Positions 1 to 6,001 of a DNA stretch of 8,915 nucleotides are shown in pieces; the stretch's first letter is position 1; every line of letters begins with the position of its first letter. The stretch is taken from the NCBI GenBank assembly GCA_050743385.1, contig JBOGFJ010000178.1, positions 1 to 8,915 of the forward strand, in the 5' to 3' direction. The DNA comes from JACDBD01 sp050743385 (GTDB taxonomy: Bacteria; Actinomycetota; Acidimicrobiia; IMCC26256; JACDBD01). The notes under the pieces are model-generated. The model had not been told where the DNA came from and did no database searches. It saw only the letters and a list, made by a program, of their open reading frames with translations. The position numbers were made by a program, and so were the translations under genes.

Positions 1-1010
1 GGGCGGCGGAGCCGGAGCCCGGCCGCCGCCGCGAGGCCGAACCCGAGCCCGAGGGCGGCGGCAACCTCGACCCGGACGACCGCGGGGGCCTGCGTCGACG
101 CCAACTGCGAATGCCACAGCGAGCCGAGGTCGGCCAGCCCCGCTCCCAGGGCGAGCACGAGGCCGGCGATGAGGACGGCGGGGGTCGCGTCCGACGGGTC
201 GGCGCGCCCGATCAGCAGCGCGATCGCGATCACACCGAGGCCGACGGCGCCGATGGCGTAGATCCCTCCACCGAGCGTGCTCGCCGTCGACGCCGTCGTG
301 GCACCCCACTCGCCGGCAAGATGCGCCGCCGTCGCCCCGACGGCGCCGGCGAGCGCGACCACGAACACGGCCGGCCAGCGGCGGAGCCGGCTCGACACGA
401 CGACGGCGACCGCGAGCCCGAGTGCGCCGAGGAGCCACGGCCACGGCGACGGGCCGGGTACCCACACGACGTCACCGGTGACCTCGATCCTCTGGCCCGC
501 CTGCCGGAGCTCCACGGTCCAGGGCTGCACCACGTGCCGTGACCCCCGGTCGCGTCGGACGGCCGGCGCGTCCTCGCTCGCCATCCAGTGCGCTCGGTGC
601 TCGTGCCAGCGGGCGGTGTCACCGTCGCCGATGCGGCGCCAGTCGGGCGGGGCCGCCGGATCGGCGATCTCGGGAAGCCTGACGTCCGCGTCGTCGGCTG
701 ACTCGTTCAGATACGCGGCCGGTGACCGCCGATTCTCGAACACGCCATCGGGCCCGACCCGAAGATAGGGCTCGTCGTGGTAGCCGAGCACCACGACGTC
801 GGTTCCCGTGGTGTTCCGGAGCTCGAGCCGCTCGCCCAGGTCGATGGCTCGCACCGACAGCCCCGGTGTCGGCGGCGAGATCTCGTGCACCCGGGTCTCG
901 TAGTTCGTCGCATCGGGGCCCGACGTGCCGTGCGCGGCGGCCGGTGCCGCCGCCAGCCCGGTCGCGGCGGCGGCGACGACCACACTCGCGATGACCCGGG
1001 CGACCGTCAT
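1..1010 (-). CDS. Uncharacterised secreted/multi-pass membrane protein, copper-locus associated (partial, C-terminus off window)
   Basis: An open frame runs from ATG at 1010 to the window edge, giving about 336 residues with no stop. Residues 1-26 look like a signal peptide (hydrophobic VVVAAAATGLAAAP, then AAAHG). Residues about 27-185 form an extracytoplasmic domain with a striking block, VVVLGYHDEPYLRVGPDG followed by VFENRRSP (72-97), and a His-rich motif WHEHRAHWM (135-143). About five membrane segments follow (near 189-206, 212-231, 247-267, 277-296 and 309-332). I recognise the layout as a conserved actinobacterial protein of unknown function. Metal binding by H136, H138, H141 and M143 is inference from the motif and from the neighbouring CopC-CopD gene. 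It follows the sigma-factor stop by 26 bp on the same strand, so the two are probably co-transcribed. An in-frame GTG at 1028 is an alternative start that would cut the gap to 8 bp. Neither start has a strong Shine-Dalgarno sequence. Confidence 0.82.
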   Translation of the reverse strand, partial: MTVARVIASVVVAAAATGLAAAPAAAHGTSGPDATNYETRVHEISPPTPGLSVRAIDLGERLELRNTTGTDVVVLGYHDEPYLRVGPDGVFENRRSPAAYLNESADDADVRLPEIADPAAPPDWRRIGDGDTARWHEHRAHWMASEDAPAVRRDRGSRHVVQPWTVELRQAGQRIEVTGDVVWVPGPSPWPWLLGALGLAVAVVVSSRLRRWPAVFVVALAGAVGATAAHLAGEWGATTASTASTLGGGIYAIGAVGLGVIAIALLIGRADPSDATPAVLIAGLVLALGAGLADLGSLWHSQLASTQAPAVVRVEVAAALGLGFGLAAAAGLRLRR

Positions 1011-1036
1011 CGACTCATGGTCGCGCACCGCCGGGT

Positions 1037-1570
1037 TCAGCCGGTGCCGGCGGCCCGCAGGGCTTCGACCAGGTCGGCTCGCGCGCGCGCGACCCGTGAC
1101 CGGATGGTTCCCACCGGGACCTCGCACACGGCGGCGGCCTCGCCGTACGAGCATCCGATCACCTGGGTCAAGACGAAGGCTTCCCGACGATCGGGGTCCA
1201 ACACCTCGACGAGCTCGGTGAGGCCGTGCACGAGTGCCGGATCGATGCCGGCGGCGTCGGCCCGCCCCGTGTTCTCCGCCTGCAGGCGCCCGGCCAGGCG
1301 CCGCTCGCGTACCTTCCTCCGCACCGCGTCGGCGCAGGCCCGGCGCGCGATCGCGAGCAGCCACGTGCGGCCGCTCGAGTCGCCACGGAACCGGGGAAGG
1401 GAGCGCCAGGCGCGGACGTAGGTGTCCTGGGTGGCGTCGTCGGCGTCGTCGGGACCGACGAGATGGAGAGTCAGGCGCCACACCTCCGCCTGGCTGGCCC
1501 GGATCGCGCCGGCGAGCGCCAGCCGGTCGCCGTCGCGCGCCGCCAGCAGGAGGCGCGTGAGGTCGTTCAC
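1037..1570 (-). CDS. ECF-type RNA polymerase sigma factor
   Basis: This 177-residue protein has the two-domain layout of extracytoplasmic-function sigma factors, at the usual family length. Region 2 covers about residues 20-90, with DATQDTYVRAW (45-55) at the core-binding helix and FRGDSSGRTWLLAIARR (61-77) around the -10 recognition segment. Region 4 covers about 118-172, with a helix-turn-helix in SYGEAAAVCEVPVGTIRSR (141-159). It would direct RNA polymerase to a small stress regulon. The anti-sigma gene is divergent, 53 bp away, instead of downstream as is more common. The GTG start at 1570 has no Shine-Dalgarno sequence, but a TAACGT hexamer ends 7 nt upstream, which suggests a leaderless transcript. 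The regulon is inferred to include the divergent anti-sigma/CopC-CopD operon. The mycobacterial factor SigC, linked to copper, is a possible relative, but I cannot assign a subgroup without a search. Confidence 0.93.
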   Translation of the reverse strand: MNDLTRLLLAARDGDRLALAGAIRASQAEVWRLTLHLVGPDDADDATQDTYVRAWRSLPRFRGDSSGRTWLLAIARRACADAVRRKVRERRLAGRLQAENTGRADAAGIDPALVHGLTELVEVLDPDRREAFVLTQVIGCSYGEAAAVCEVPVGTIRSRVARARADLVEALRAAGTG

Positions 1571-1623
1571 GACCGAGACGTTAGCGACGGGAACCGCAGC
1601 CCGTCCGAAGTCGACTACCCAGC
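1571..1623. promoter_or_regulatory. Divergent promoter region between sigma and anti-sigma genes
   Basis: This 53-bp gap must hold both promoters. Rightward, GGGAAC at 1589-1594 matches the typical ECF -35 core (GGAAC) and lies 30-35 bases before the ATG at 1624. GTCGAC at 1610-1615 falls at the expected -10 position. If transcription starts at the A of that ATG, the message is leaderless, which agrees with the absence of a Shine-Dalgarno sequence. Leftward, TAACGT (1583 down to 1578) fits a housekeeping TAnnnT -10 hexamer and is followed by exactly 7 nt before the sigma-factor GTG at 1570. Its -35 is weak. The motifs are seen directly; the start sites and the autoregulation are inferred. Confidence 0.55.
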
Positions 1624-2238
1624 ATGAACTGCGACCAGATCCGTGAGGCCATCTCTGCCCACCTCGACGGCGAAGACCCGGGGGTTCCGCGCGCCGACGT
1701 CGACGCCCATCTCGCCACCTGCGGCCATTGCCGCGCCTTCGCCGACGGCGCCGGCGCGCTCCACGGGTCGCTACGCCTGGCGCCGGCGCCCGACGTTCCC
1801 GACTTGACGCCGCAGGTGCTGGCGGCGATCGGCTCGCAGCGCGCCGAGCGACCCGCCGCCGATGACGGCCAAGCGTTCGTGCTCCGGCTCGTGCTCGCGA
1901 GCCTGGCGCTGGTGCAGGTCGCGATGGCCGTCCCCGCGCTCCTCGGCGCCGACGGCGGGCTCGCGGTGCACAGCGCCCGTCACCTCGGCTCGTTCTCCCT
2001 CGCGCTCGCGGTCGGCTTCCTCTATGCCGCGTGGCGGCCTTCGCGAGTGGCGGGTCTCCTGCCCGTCGCGGCCGCGCTCGTCGCGTGCCTGATCGGCACG
2101 TCGGTGCTCGACGTCGTCGACGGGCGGGCGGGCGCGCTCGCCGAGGCGAACCACGTCACCGAGATCGCGGGGCTCGTCGCCGTCTGGCTCCTCGCGCACC
2201 CAGGCATGCCTCGGCGTTCGAGGGTGGCGGCGGCGTGA
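1624..2238 (+). CDS. Membrane-anchored zinc-finger (ZAS/zf-HC2) anti-sigma factor
   Basis: The protein has 204 residues. The N-terminal cytoplasmic part carries the ZAS zinc motif H29-x3-C33-x2-C36, with a further Cys at position 3, as in zf-HC2 anti-sigma factors that hold an ECF sigma factor until a signal arrives. About four membrane segments follow (near 84-107, 120-137, 141-163 and 178-193), more than the single helix of many family members. The signal may therefore be sensed within or across the membrane. The start is ATG at 1624, with no ribosome-binding site but an ECF-like promoter immediately upstream. Its stop overlaps the GTG of the CopC-CopD gene (GTGA at 2235-2238), so translation of the two is coupled. 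Pairing with the divergent sigma factor is inferred from adjacency. Confidence 0.88.
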   Translation: MNCDQIREAISAHLDGEDPGVPRADVDAHLATCGHCRAFADGAGALHGSLRLAPAPDVPDLTPQVLAAIGSQRAERPAADDGQAFVLRLVLASLALVQVAMAVPALLGADGGLAVHSARHLGSFSLALAVGFLYAAWRPSRVAGLLPVAAALVACLIGTSVLDVVDGRAGALAEANHVTEIAGLVAVWLLAHPGMPRRSRVAAA

Positions 2239-3998
2239 TCGGGCGACGCCTCGCGCTGCGAGCTCTCGCCGCCACCGCGGCCGCGTTCGCACTTGTCGCC
2301 ATCGGCGCGTCACCGGCGTACGCCCACGCCGAGCTCGAGACCACCGATCCGCAGGCGGGTGCGGTGTACGACACCGCGCCGAGCGAGGTGACGCTCCGGT
2401 ACAGCGAGCCGGTCGAGGCGTCGCTCGGCGCGGTGCGGCTCTACGACGGCAGGGGGCAGCGCCTCGACACCGGTGCGCCGTCGCACCCCGATGGCGAAGG
2501 AAGCGCCGTGCGGGTCGACCTTCCCGGGTTGCGCGACGGGTCCTACGTCGTCACCTGGCGCGTGCTGTCGGCCGACTCGCATCCCGTGCGAGGCGCGTTC
2601 ACCTTCCAGGTGGGGCCGGAGGCGACGGCCGACGACCTCGACAGCCTCACCCAACGCTTGTTGGCGAGCGAGGGCGGTAGCGAGGTGGTCGGCGCCGTCT
2701 ACGCCGTCGCCCGCTTCGGCGTGTTCGCGTCGCTCGCGCTCTTGGTCGGTGCGGCTGCGTTCGTCGTGCTCGTCTGGCCGCGGGGCCGCGAGGCGAGGCG
2801 AGCGTCCACCTTGGTGTGGGCGGGGTGGGTTGGCGCGGTGGTCAGCACGCTGGTCGAGCTCCTGATCCAGGGGCCGTACGCGGCTGGGCTCGGGCTCGGC
2901 GACGCGCTCGATCTCGACCTCGTGCAGGAGGTGTTCGACACGCGCGCGGGGCGGGTGTGGGTGGCGCGACTGGTGTTGCTCGCGGTGGCGGCCGTCCTCC
3001 TGTGGCGGCTCTTCCCCCCGCGCCGTCGACCGGTTCGTGAGTACCCGCTCACCCCGGCATGGGTGCTGGCCGCGGCCGCCGCCGGGATCGCGCTCGTTGC
3101 GACTCCCGGGCTCGGCGGCCACGCCGGCAGCGGCGACCTGGTGCCGCTGGCGGTGGTGTCCGACACCGCGCACCTGGGCGGGGTGTCGCTGTGGCTCGGC
3201 GGCCTGGTCGTGCTCTTCGCCGCGTTCCTGCCGCGTGCCGACGCCGACGACCTGCGCACGGCAGTACCGCGTTACTCACAGCTCGCGCTCGGCGCCGTCC
3301 TCGTCATCGTCGCGACGGGGGTGTTCCAGTCGTGGCGCCAGGTCGGCAGCCTGAGTGCGTTGCGCGACACCGACTTCGGGCGCCTTCTCGTGATCAAGGT
3401 GCTCCTCGTCGGGGTGATCGTGGTCGCGGCGGCGTTCAGCCGCGAAGTCGTCAACCGCGCGTTCCGGCAGCGCACCGCGCGGGTTCCCGTGAGTGCCGGC
3501 GGACCGCCGCCGTCGCCGGACGATCCCTACTTCGACGAGCCGCCACCCCTCGACGACGCGACCGAGGTTCGCAACCTCCGCCGCTCGGTGCTCATCGAGG
3601 TGGTGATCGCGGTCGTGATCCTCTCCGTCACCGCGCTGTTGGTGAACACCCCGCCGGGGCGCAGCGCGGAGTCGGCGCCCTACGCCGACGTGATCGACGG
3701 CGACGAGATGTCCCTCGACCTGAGCGTCGATCCTGCCGATGTCGGCGAGAACACGATTCACGCAACCGCTCTCACGCCCGGCGGCGCGCCACTCGAGGTC
3801 CAGGAGATGGAGCTCACACTTCAGCAGCCCGATCGGGAGATCGCGCCGATCGACCTGCCCCTCGAGCGTCTGGGGCCGGGTCACTACGTCGCCTACGACT
3901 TCCAGATCCCGATCAAGGGGGACTGGGTGCTGACCGCGTCGGCGCTGCTCGACGACACCAACCAGGCAGTGGTCGAAGGCGAGATCCCGATCGGCTAG
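2235..3998 (+). CDS. CopC-CopD fusion copper resistance/uptake protein with C-terminal YtkA-like domain (YcnJ type)
   Basis: The GTG at 2235 overlaps the upstream stop and gives 587 residues. A signal peptide (1-30, ending SPAYA) leaves His31 as the mature N-terminus. With D114 and H116 in LSADSHPVRG this matches the Cu(II) site of CopC (N-terminal His, Asp, His). Residues 31-127 are the CopC beta-barrel. Eight membrane segments follow (about 154-181, 191-214, 240-258, 273-291, 305-331, 347-366, 384-402 and 449-470). They include the CopD motif DTAHLGGVSLWLGGL (310-324) and an external GLGGHAGSG with H296. A Pro/Asp-rich loop (about 418-441) precedes the last helix and is predicted to be cytoplasmic. 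The final 115 or so residues form an extracytoplasmic beta domain resembling YtkA. The layout matches Bacillus YcnJ. Copper binding is well supported; whether it imports copper or protects against it is not decided by sequence. Confidence 0.93.
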   Translation: MIGRRLALRALAATAAAFALVAIGASPAYAHAELETTDPQAGAVYDTAPSEVTLRYSEPVEASLGAVRLYDGRGQRLDTGAPSHPDGEGSAVRVDLPGLRDGSYVVTWRVLSADSHPVRGAFTFQVGPEATADDLDSLTQRLLASEGGSEVVGAVYAVARFGVFASLALLVGAAAFVVLVWPRGREARRASTLVWAGWVGAVVSTLVELLIQGPYAAGLGLGDALDLDLVQEVFDTRAGRVWVARLVLLAVAAVLLWRLFPPRRRPVREYPLTPAWVLAAAAAGIALVATPGLGGHAGSGDLVPLAVVSDTAHLGGVSLWLGGLVVLFAAFLPRADADDLRTAVPRYSQLALGAVLVIVATGVFQSWRQVGSLSALRDTDFGRLLVIKVLLVGVIVVAAAFSREVVNRAFRQRTARVPVSAGGPPPSPDDPYFDEPPPLDDATEVRNLRRSVLIEVVIAVVILSVTALLVNTPPGRSAESAPYADVIDGDEMSLDLSVDPADVGENTIHATALTPGGAPLEVQEMELTLQQPDREIAPIDLPLERLGPGHYVAYDFQIPIKGDWVLTASALLDDTNQAVVEGEIPIG

Positions 3999-4083
3999 CG
4001 ACGCGCAGCGCAGCCGTACCGTGCACGCAGTGCCGGCAGGCGCAGTGGAGCTGGCGGGGGAGCGAGCGGTGGCCGCAGGGGCA

Positions 4084-4518
4084 TCACGCGCAGTCGCGGC
4101 ACAGGCCGACGAGGTCGACTCGGTGGTGCTGGGTGCGGAAACCGGTCGAGCGGGCGATCTGGGCGGTGGCGGCGTGTACCGACTTCTCGAGCCCGGCGGC
4201 GGCCGGGACGTCCTCGACCATGCCGCAGTTGGCGCAGATGAGGTGATGGTGGTGGCCGGTGAGGTGCTCGGCGAGCTCGAAGCGCGCGTACTCGTCGTTG
4301 GTGACGATCCGGTGCACGAGGCCGGCCTGCTCGAGCACGACCAGGTTTCGGTACACCGAGCTCTGAGCCAGGTCGTCGCGTTCTGCCAGGATCTCGGGGA
4401 TCGTGAGCGGCCGCGGCGCGGCCGCGAGCACGTCGACGATCGCCTCACGGTTGGCGGTGAGTCGCTGGTTGATCTCACGCAACCGGCCCGTCACCGAGTC
4501 GCGCAATTTGGGGGCCAC
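4084..4518 (-). CDS. Fur-family metal-dependent transcriptional regulator
   Basis: The protein has 144 residues from GTG at 4518. The N-terminal winged helix (about 10-85) includes the recognition helix region DLAQSSVYRNLVVLEQAGLV (49-68). The dimerisation domain holds HHHH (89-92), a first CxxC (C95, C98), HHRVD (131-135) and a second CxxC (C140, C143). The two CxxC pairs form the structural zinc site common in Fur, Zur and PerR. The sequence does not tell which metal or peroxide is sensed. It ends facing the CopC-CopD gene and diverges from the SirB1-like gene over 24 bp. A TACTGT hexamer ends exactly 7 nt before the GTG, with no Shine-Dalgarno sequence, so a leaderless message is likely. 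That is why I prefer 4518 over the upstream GTG at 4527, which would overlap the -10. Targets are unknown; the nearby copper and superoxide dismutase genes are candidates only. Confidence 0.92.
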   Translation of the reverse strand: MAPKLRDSVTGRLREINQRLTANREAIVDVLAAAPRPLTIPEILAERDDLAQSSVYRNLVVLEQAGLVHRIVTNDEYARFELAEHLTGHHHHLICANCGMVEDVPAAAGLEKSVHAATAQIARSTGFRTQHHRVDLVGLCRDCA

Positions 4519-4525
4519 CCCGAGC

Positions 4526-4535
4526 ACAGTAGCGT
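4526..4535. promoter_or_regulatory. Bidirectional promoter with overlapping -10 hexamers
   Basis: The 10-bp segment ACAGTAGCGT contains TAGCGT on the plus strand (4530-4535) and TACTGT on the minus strand (4531 to 4526). The two share the central TA. Each hexamer is followed by exactly 7 nt and then a GTG: 4543 for the SirB1-like gene and 4518 for the Fur-family gene. On the plus side TTGGGG at 4508-4513 is a possible -35 with a 16-bp spacer; the minus-side -35 is weak. Neither gene has a ribosome-binding site. Both transcripts are therefore predicted to be leaderless and to start 25 bp apart, and polymerase binding in one direction should exclude the other. Confidence 0.6.
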
Positions 4536-4542
4536 CGGCGGA

Positions 4543-5325
4543 GTGGACGCGACCGCCCGGTTCGCCGAGCTGTTGCACCGGCCCGACCCCGAGATTCCGC
4601 TCGACGAGGCCGCAGCCCTCATCGCCGCGCACGCGCACCCGACCCTCGACGTCCGGGCCGTGCTCCGGAGCCTCGATGACCTCGCAGCCGGCACGAAGGC
4701 GACCGACGCGGCCGAGGTCGCGTCGTACCTCTTCGACGAACGCGGCTTCGCCGGCAACACCGTCGACTACGGCGACCCTCGCAACTCGTATCTCGACGAC
4801 GTGCTCGACCGGCGGTTGGGCATCCCGATCTCCCTCAGCGTGTTGACGATGGAGGTAGGCCGCCGCCGCGACATTCCGGTGCTCGGCGTGGGCATGCCGG
4901 GTCATTTCCTCGTGCGCCCGGCGGACACCGCCGACGTCTGGTTCGATCCCTTCAACGGTGGGCGCCAACTCGACGCGAGTGGTTGCCGCGCCCGGTTCCA
5001 CGAGCTCCAAGGGGCCGAGGCGGAGTTCAAGCCCGAGTACCTCGAGCCGACGCCGGCCGCCGCGCTCGTCGCGCGCATGTTGGCCAATCTCCAGAACACG
5101 CTCCTGCACCGCGATCCCGCCGCAGTCGTGTGGGTGCTGCGGCTGCGGCTACGCGTGGGGGCGACGCCGGTACGTGAACGCGTCGCGCTCGCCTCGCTCC
5201 TCGGGACACTGGGCCACTTCAACGAGGCCGCCGACGAGCTCGACGCGCTGAGCGACGAGGCCACCGGTGCCGACGCCGAAGGTATCGGCCGACAGGCCGC
5301 GGCGCTGCGCGCGCGCGGCAACTGA
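4543..5325 (+). CDS. SirB1-type transglutaminase-fold protein with TPR-like C-terminus
   Basis: The protein has 260 residues from GTG at 4543. An N-terminal helical part (1-70) precedes the SirB1 core: YLDDVLDRRLGIPISLSVL (83-101), GVGMPGHFLVR (115-125) and VWFDPFNGG (132-140). H121 and D135 sit at the usual His and Asp positions of the transglutaminase-like fold. The place where a catalytic Cys would be expected reads GIPISL, so protease or transferase activity is doubtful, as in the wider SirB1 family. The last 75 or so residues (ANLQNTLLHRD onward) are helical and resemble TPR repeats. The function of SirB1 proteins is not established. The start is chosen because a TAGCGT -10 lies 7 nt upstream and because an earlier start would run into the Fur-family gene. 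The frame is open much further upstream, but that part is antisense to Fur. Confidence 0.88.
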   Translation: MDATARFAELLHRPDPEIPLDEAAALIAAHAHPTLDVRAVLRSLDDLAAGTKATDAAEVASYLFDERGFAGNTVDYGDPRNSYLDDVLDRRLGIPISLSVLTMEVGRRRDIPVLGVGMPGHFLVRPADTADVWFDPFNGGRQLDASGCRARFHELQGAEAEFKPEYLEPTPAAALVARMLANLQNTLLHRDPAAVVWVLRLRLRVGATPVRERVALASLLGTLGHFNEAADELDALSDEATGADAEGIGRQAAALRARGN

Positions 5326-5338
5326 GCGCGCGAGAACG

Positions 5339-5344
5339 TACCGT
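5339..5344 (+). promoter_or_regulatory. Probable -10 hexamer of the LON-domain gene
   Basis: TACCGT lies in the 24-bp gap after the SirB1-like stop. It ends 5 nt before GTG at 5350 and 8 nt before ATG at 5353, close to the spacing seen at the other leaderless starts here. No convincing -35 is visible, and read-through from the upstream gene is also possible. Confidence 0.4.
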
Positions 5345-5349
5345 CGACG

Positions 5350-5973
5350 GTGATGGCGAAGACGCTCCCGATGTTCCCGCTCGGCACCGTGCTCTTCCCG
5401 CACGCGCTGCTGCCGTTGCAGGTGTTCGAGGCGCGCTACCGCGCCATGACCGAGGCGTGCCTCGCGGGCGACGGCCAGTTCGGCGTGGTGCTCATCGAGC
5501 GCGGGAGCGAGGTCGGCGGTGGCGACACCCGCTTCGGGGTGGGGACCGTCGCCAAGATCCTCGAGGCGGGGCGGTTCCCCGACGGTCGTTACCTCCTCGC
5601 AACCGCGGGCACCCGACGCCTGCGGGTGCGGCGCTGGCTGCCCGAGGACCCCTATCCCAGGGCGGAGGTGGAGCTGCTCGACGATGTCCATCCCACCGGC
5701 AACGCGGCCGAGGTGCGCGCCGAGGTCGAGCGTTCGCTGGCGGCGGTGGCCGAGTTGCGGGCGCAGTTGGGCGAGGGGTCGCCGCTGCGCGAGGTGCGCC
5801 TCGACGACGACCCGGTGCGAGCCTCGTTCGAGGCCGCGACCGCGGCCGCGCTCGGGCCACTCGACGCCCAGCGCCTGCTCGAGCTCGACGACGCCGGGGC
5901 GCGCCTTCGGGCCGTGGCCGTGCTCCTGGCCGACGAGGTGCGCTTTCTCGAGCTGCGGCGGGCCGAACCATGA
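5350..5973 (+). CDS. Stand-alone LON substrate-binding domain protein
   Basis: The protein has 207 residues from GTG at 5350 (206 from the adjacent ATG at 5353). The N-terminal beta domain starts with the LON signature FPLGTVLFPHALLPLQVFEARYR (in two parts: FPLGTVLFPHALLPL, then QVFEARYR) and continues with FGVVLIERGSEVGGG and GVGTVAKILEAGRFPDGRY. The C-terminal half is an alpha-helical bundle (about 115-207). No AAA+ ATPase and no Ser-Lys protease domain follow, so this is the short LON-domain family, about 200-220 residues, widespread in bacteria and of unknown role. Substrate or peptide recognition is inferred from the domain alone. The gene begins 24 bp after the SirB1-like gene on the same strand and may be partly co-transcribed with it. 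No ribosome-binding site is visible, but a TACCGT hexamer lies just upstream. I cannot decide between the two adjacent start codons. Confidence 0.9.
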   Translation: MMAKTLPMFPLGTVLFPHALLPLQVFEARYRAMTEACLAGDGQFGVVLIERGSEVGGGDTRFGVGTVAKILEAGRFPDGRYLLATAGTRRLRVRRWLPEDPYPRAEVELLDDVHPTGNAAEVRAEVERSLAAVAELRAQLGEGSPLREVRLDDDPVRASFEAATAAALGPLDAQRLLELDDAGARLRAVAVLLADEVRFLELRRAEP

Positions 5974-5988
5974 CGCCGGCCGGCTGGG

Positions 5989-5994
5989 TAGCCT
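5989..5994 (+). promoter_or_regulatory. Probable -10 hexamer of the DksA/TraR-like gene
   Basis: TAGCCT in the 28-bp gap after the LON-domain gene ends exactly 7 nt before the GTG at 6002, which has no Shine-Dalgarno sequence. The spacing is the same as at the sigma, Fur and SirB1 starts. The -35 is not recognisable. A leaderless start for the downstream three-gene operon is inferred. Confidence 0.45.
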
Positions 5995-6001
5995 GACCAA
6001 C

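Noticed and set aside
111..768. Plus-strand open frames over the left edge
   Set aside because: The minus-strand frame from 1010 to the edge has a signal peptide, a patterned soluble domain and membrane helices. The plus frames have only shadow-like composition.
2031..2234. Upstream in-frame extension of the CopC-CopD gene
   Set aside because: It overlaps the anti-sigma gene in another frame, and the signal peptide starts right after GTG at 2235.
2310..3173. Long minus-strand open frame within the CopC-CopD gene, Arg/Gly/His-rich
   Set aside because: Its composition is that expected from high-GC antisense reading of a real gene, and no domain is recognisable.
3999..4083. Possible terminator between the convergent CopC-CopD and Fur-family genes
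   Set aside because: I found a short direct repeat (CGCAGTG twice) and a small CGTGCACG palindrome, but no stable GC hairpin followed by a T-run in either direction.
4021..4542. Upstream in-frame extension of the SirB1-like gene
   Set aside because: It is antisense to the well-supported Fur-family gene and has no family similarity. The promoter hexamer at 4530-4535 lies inside it.
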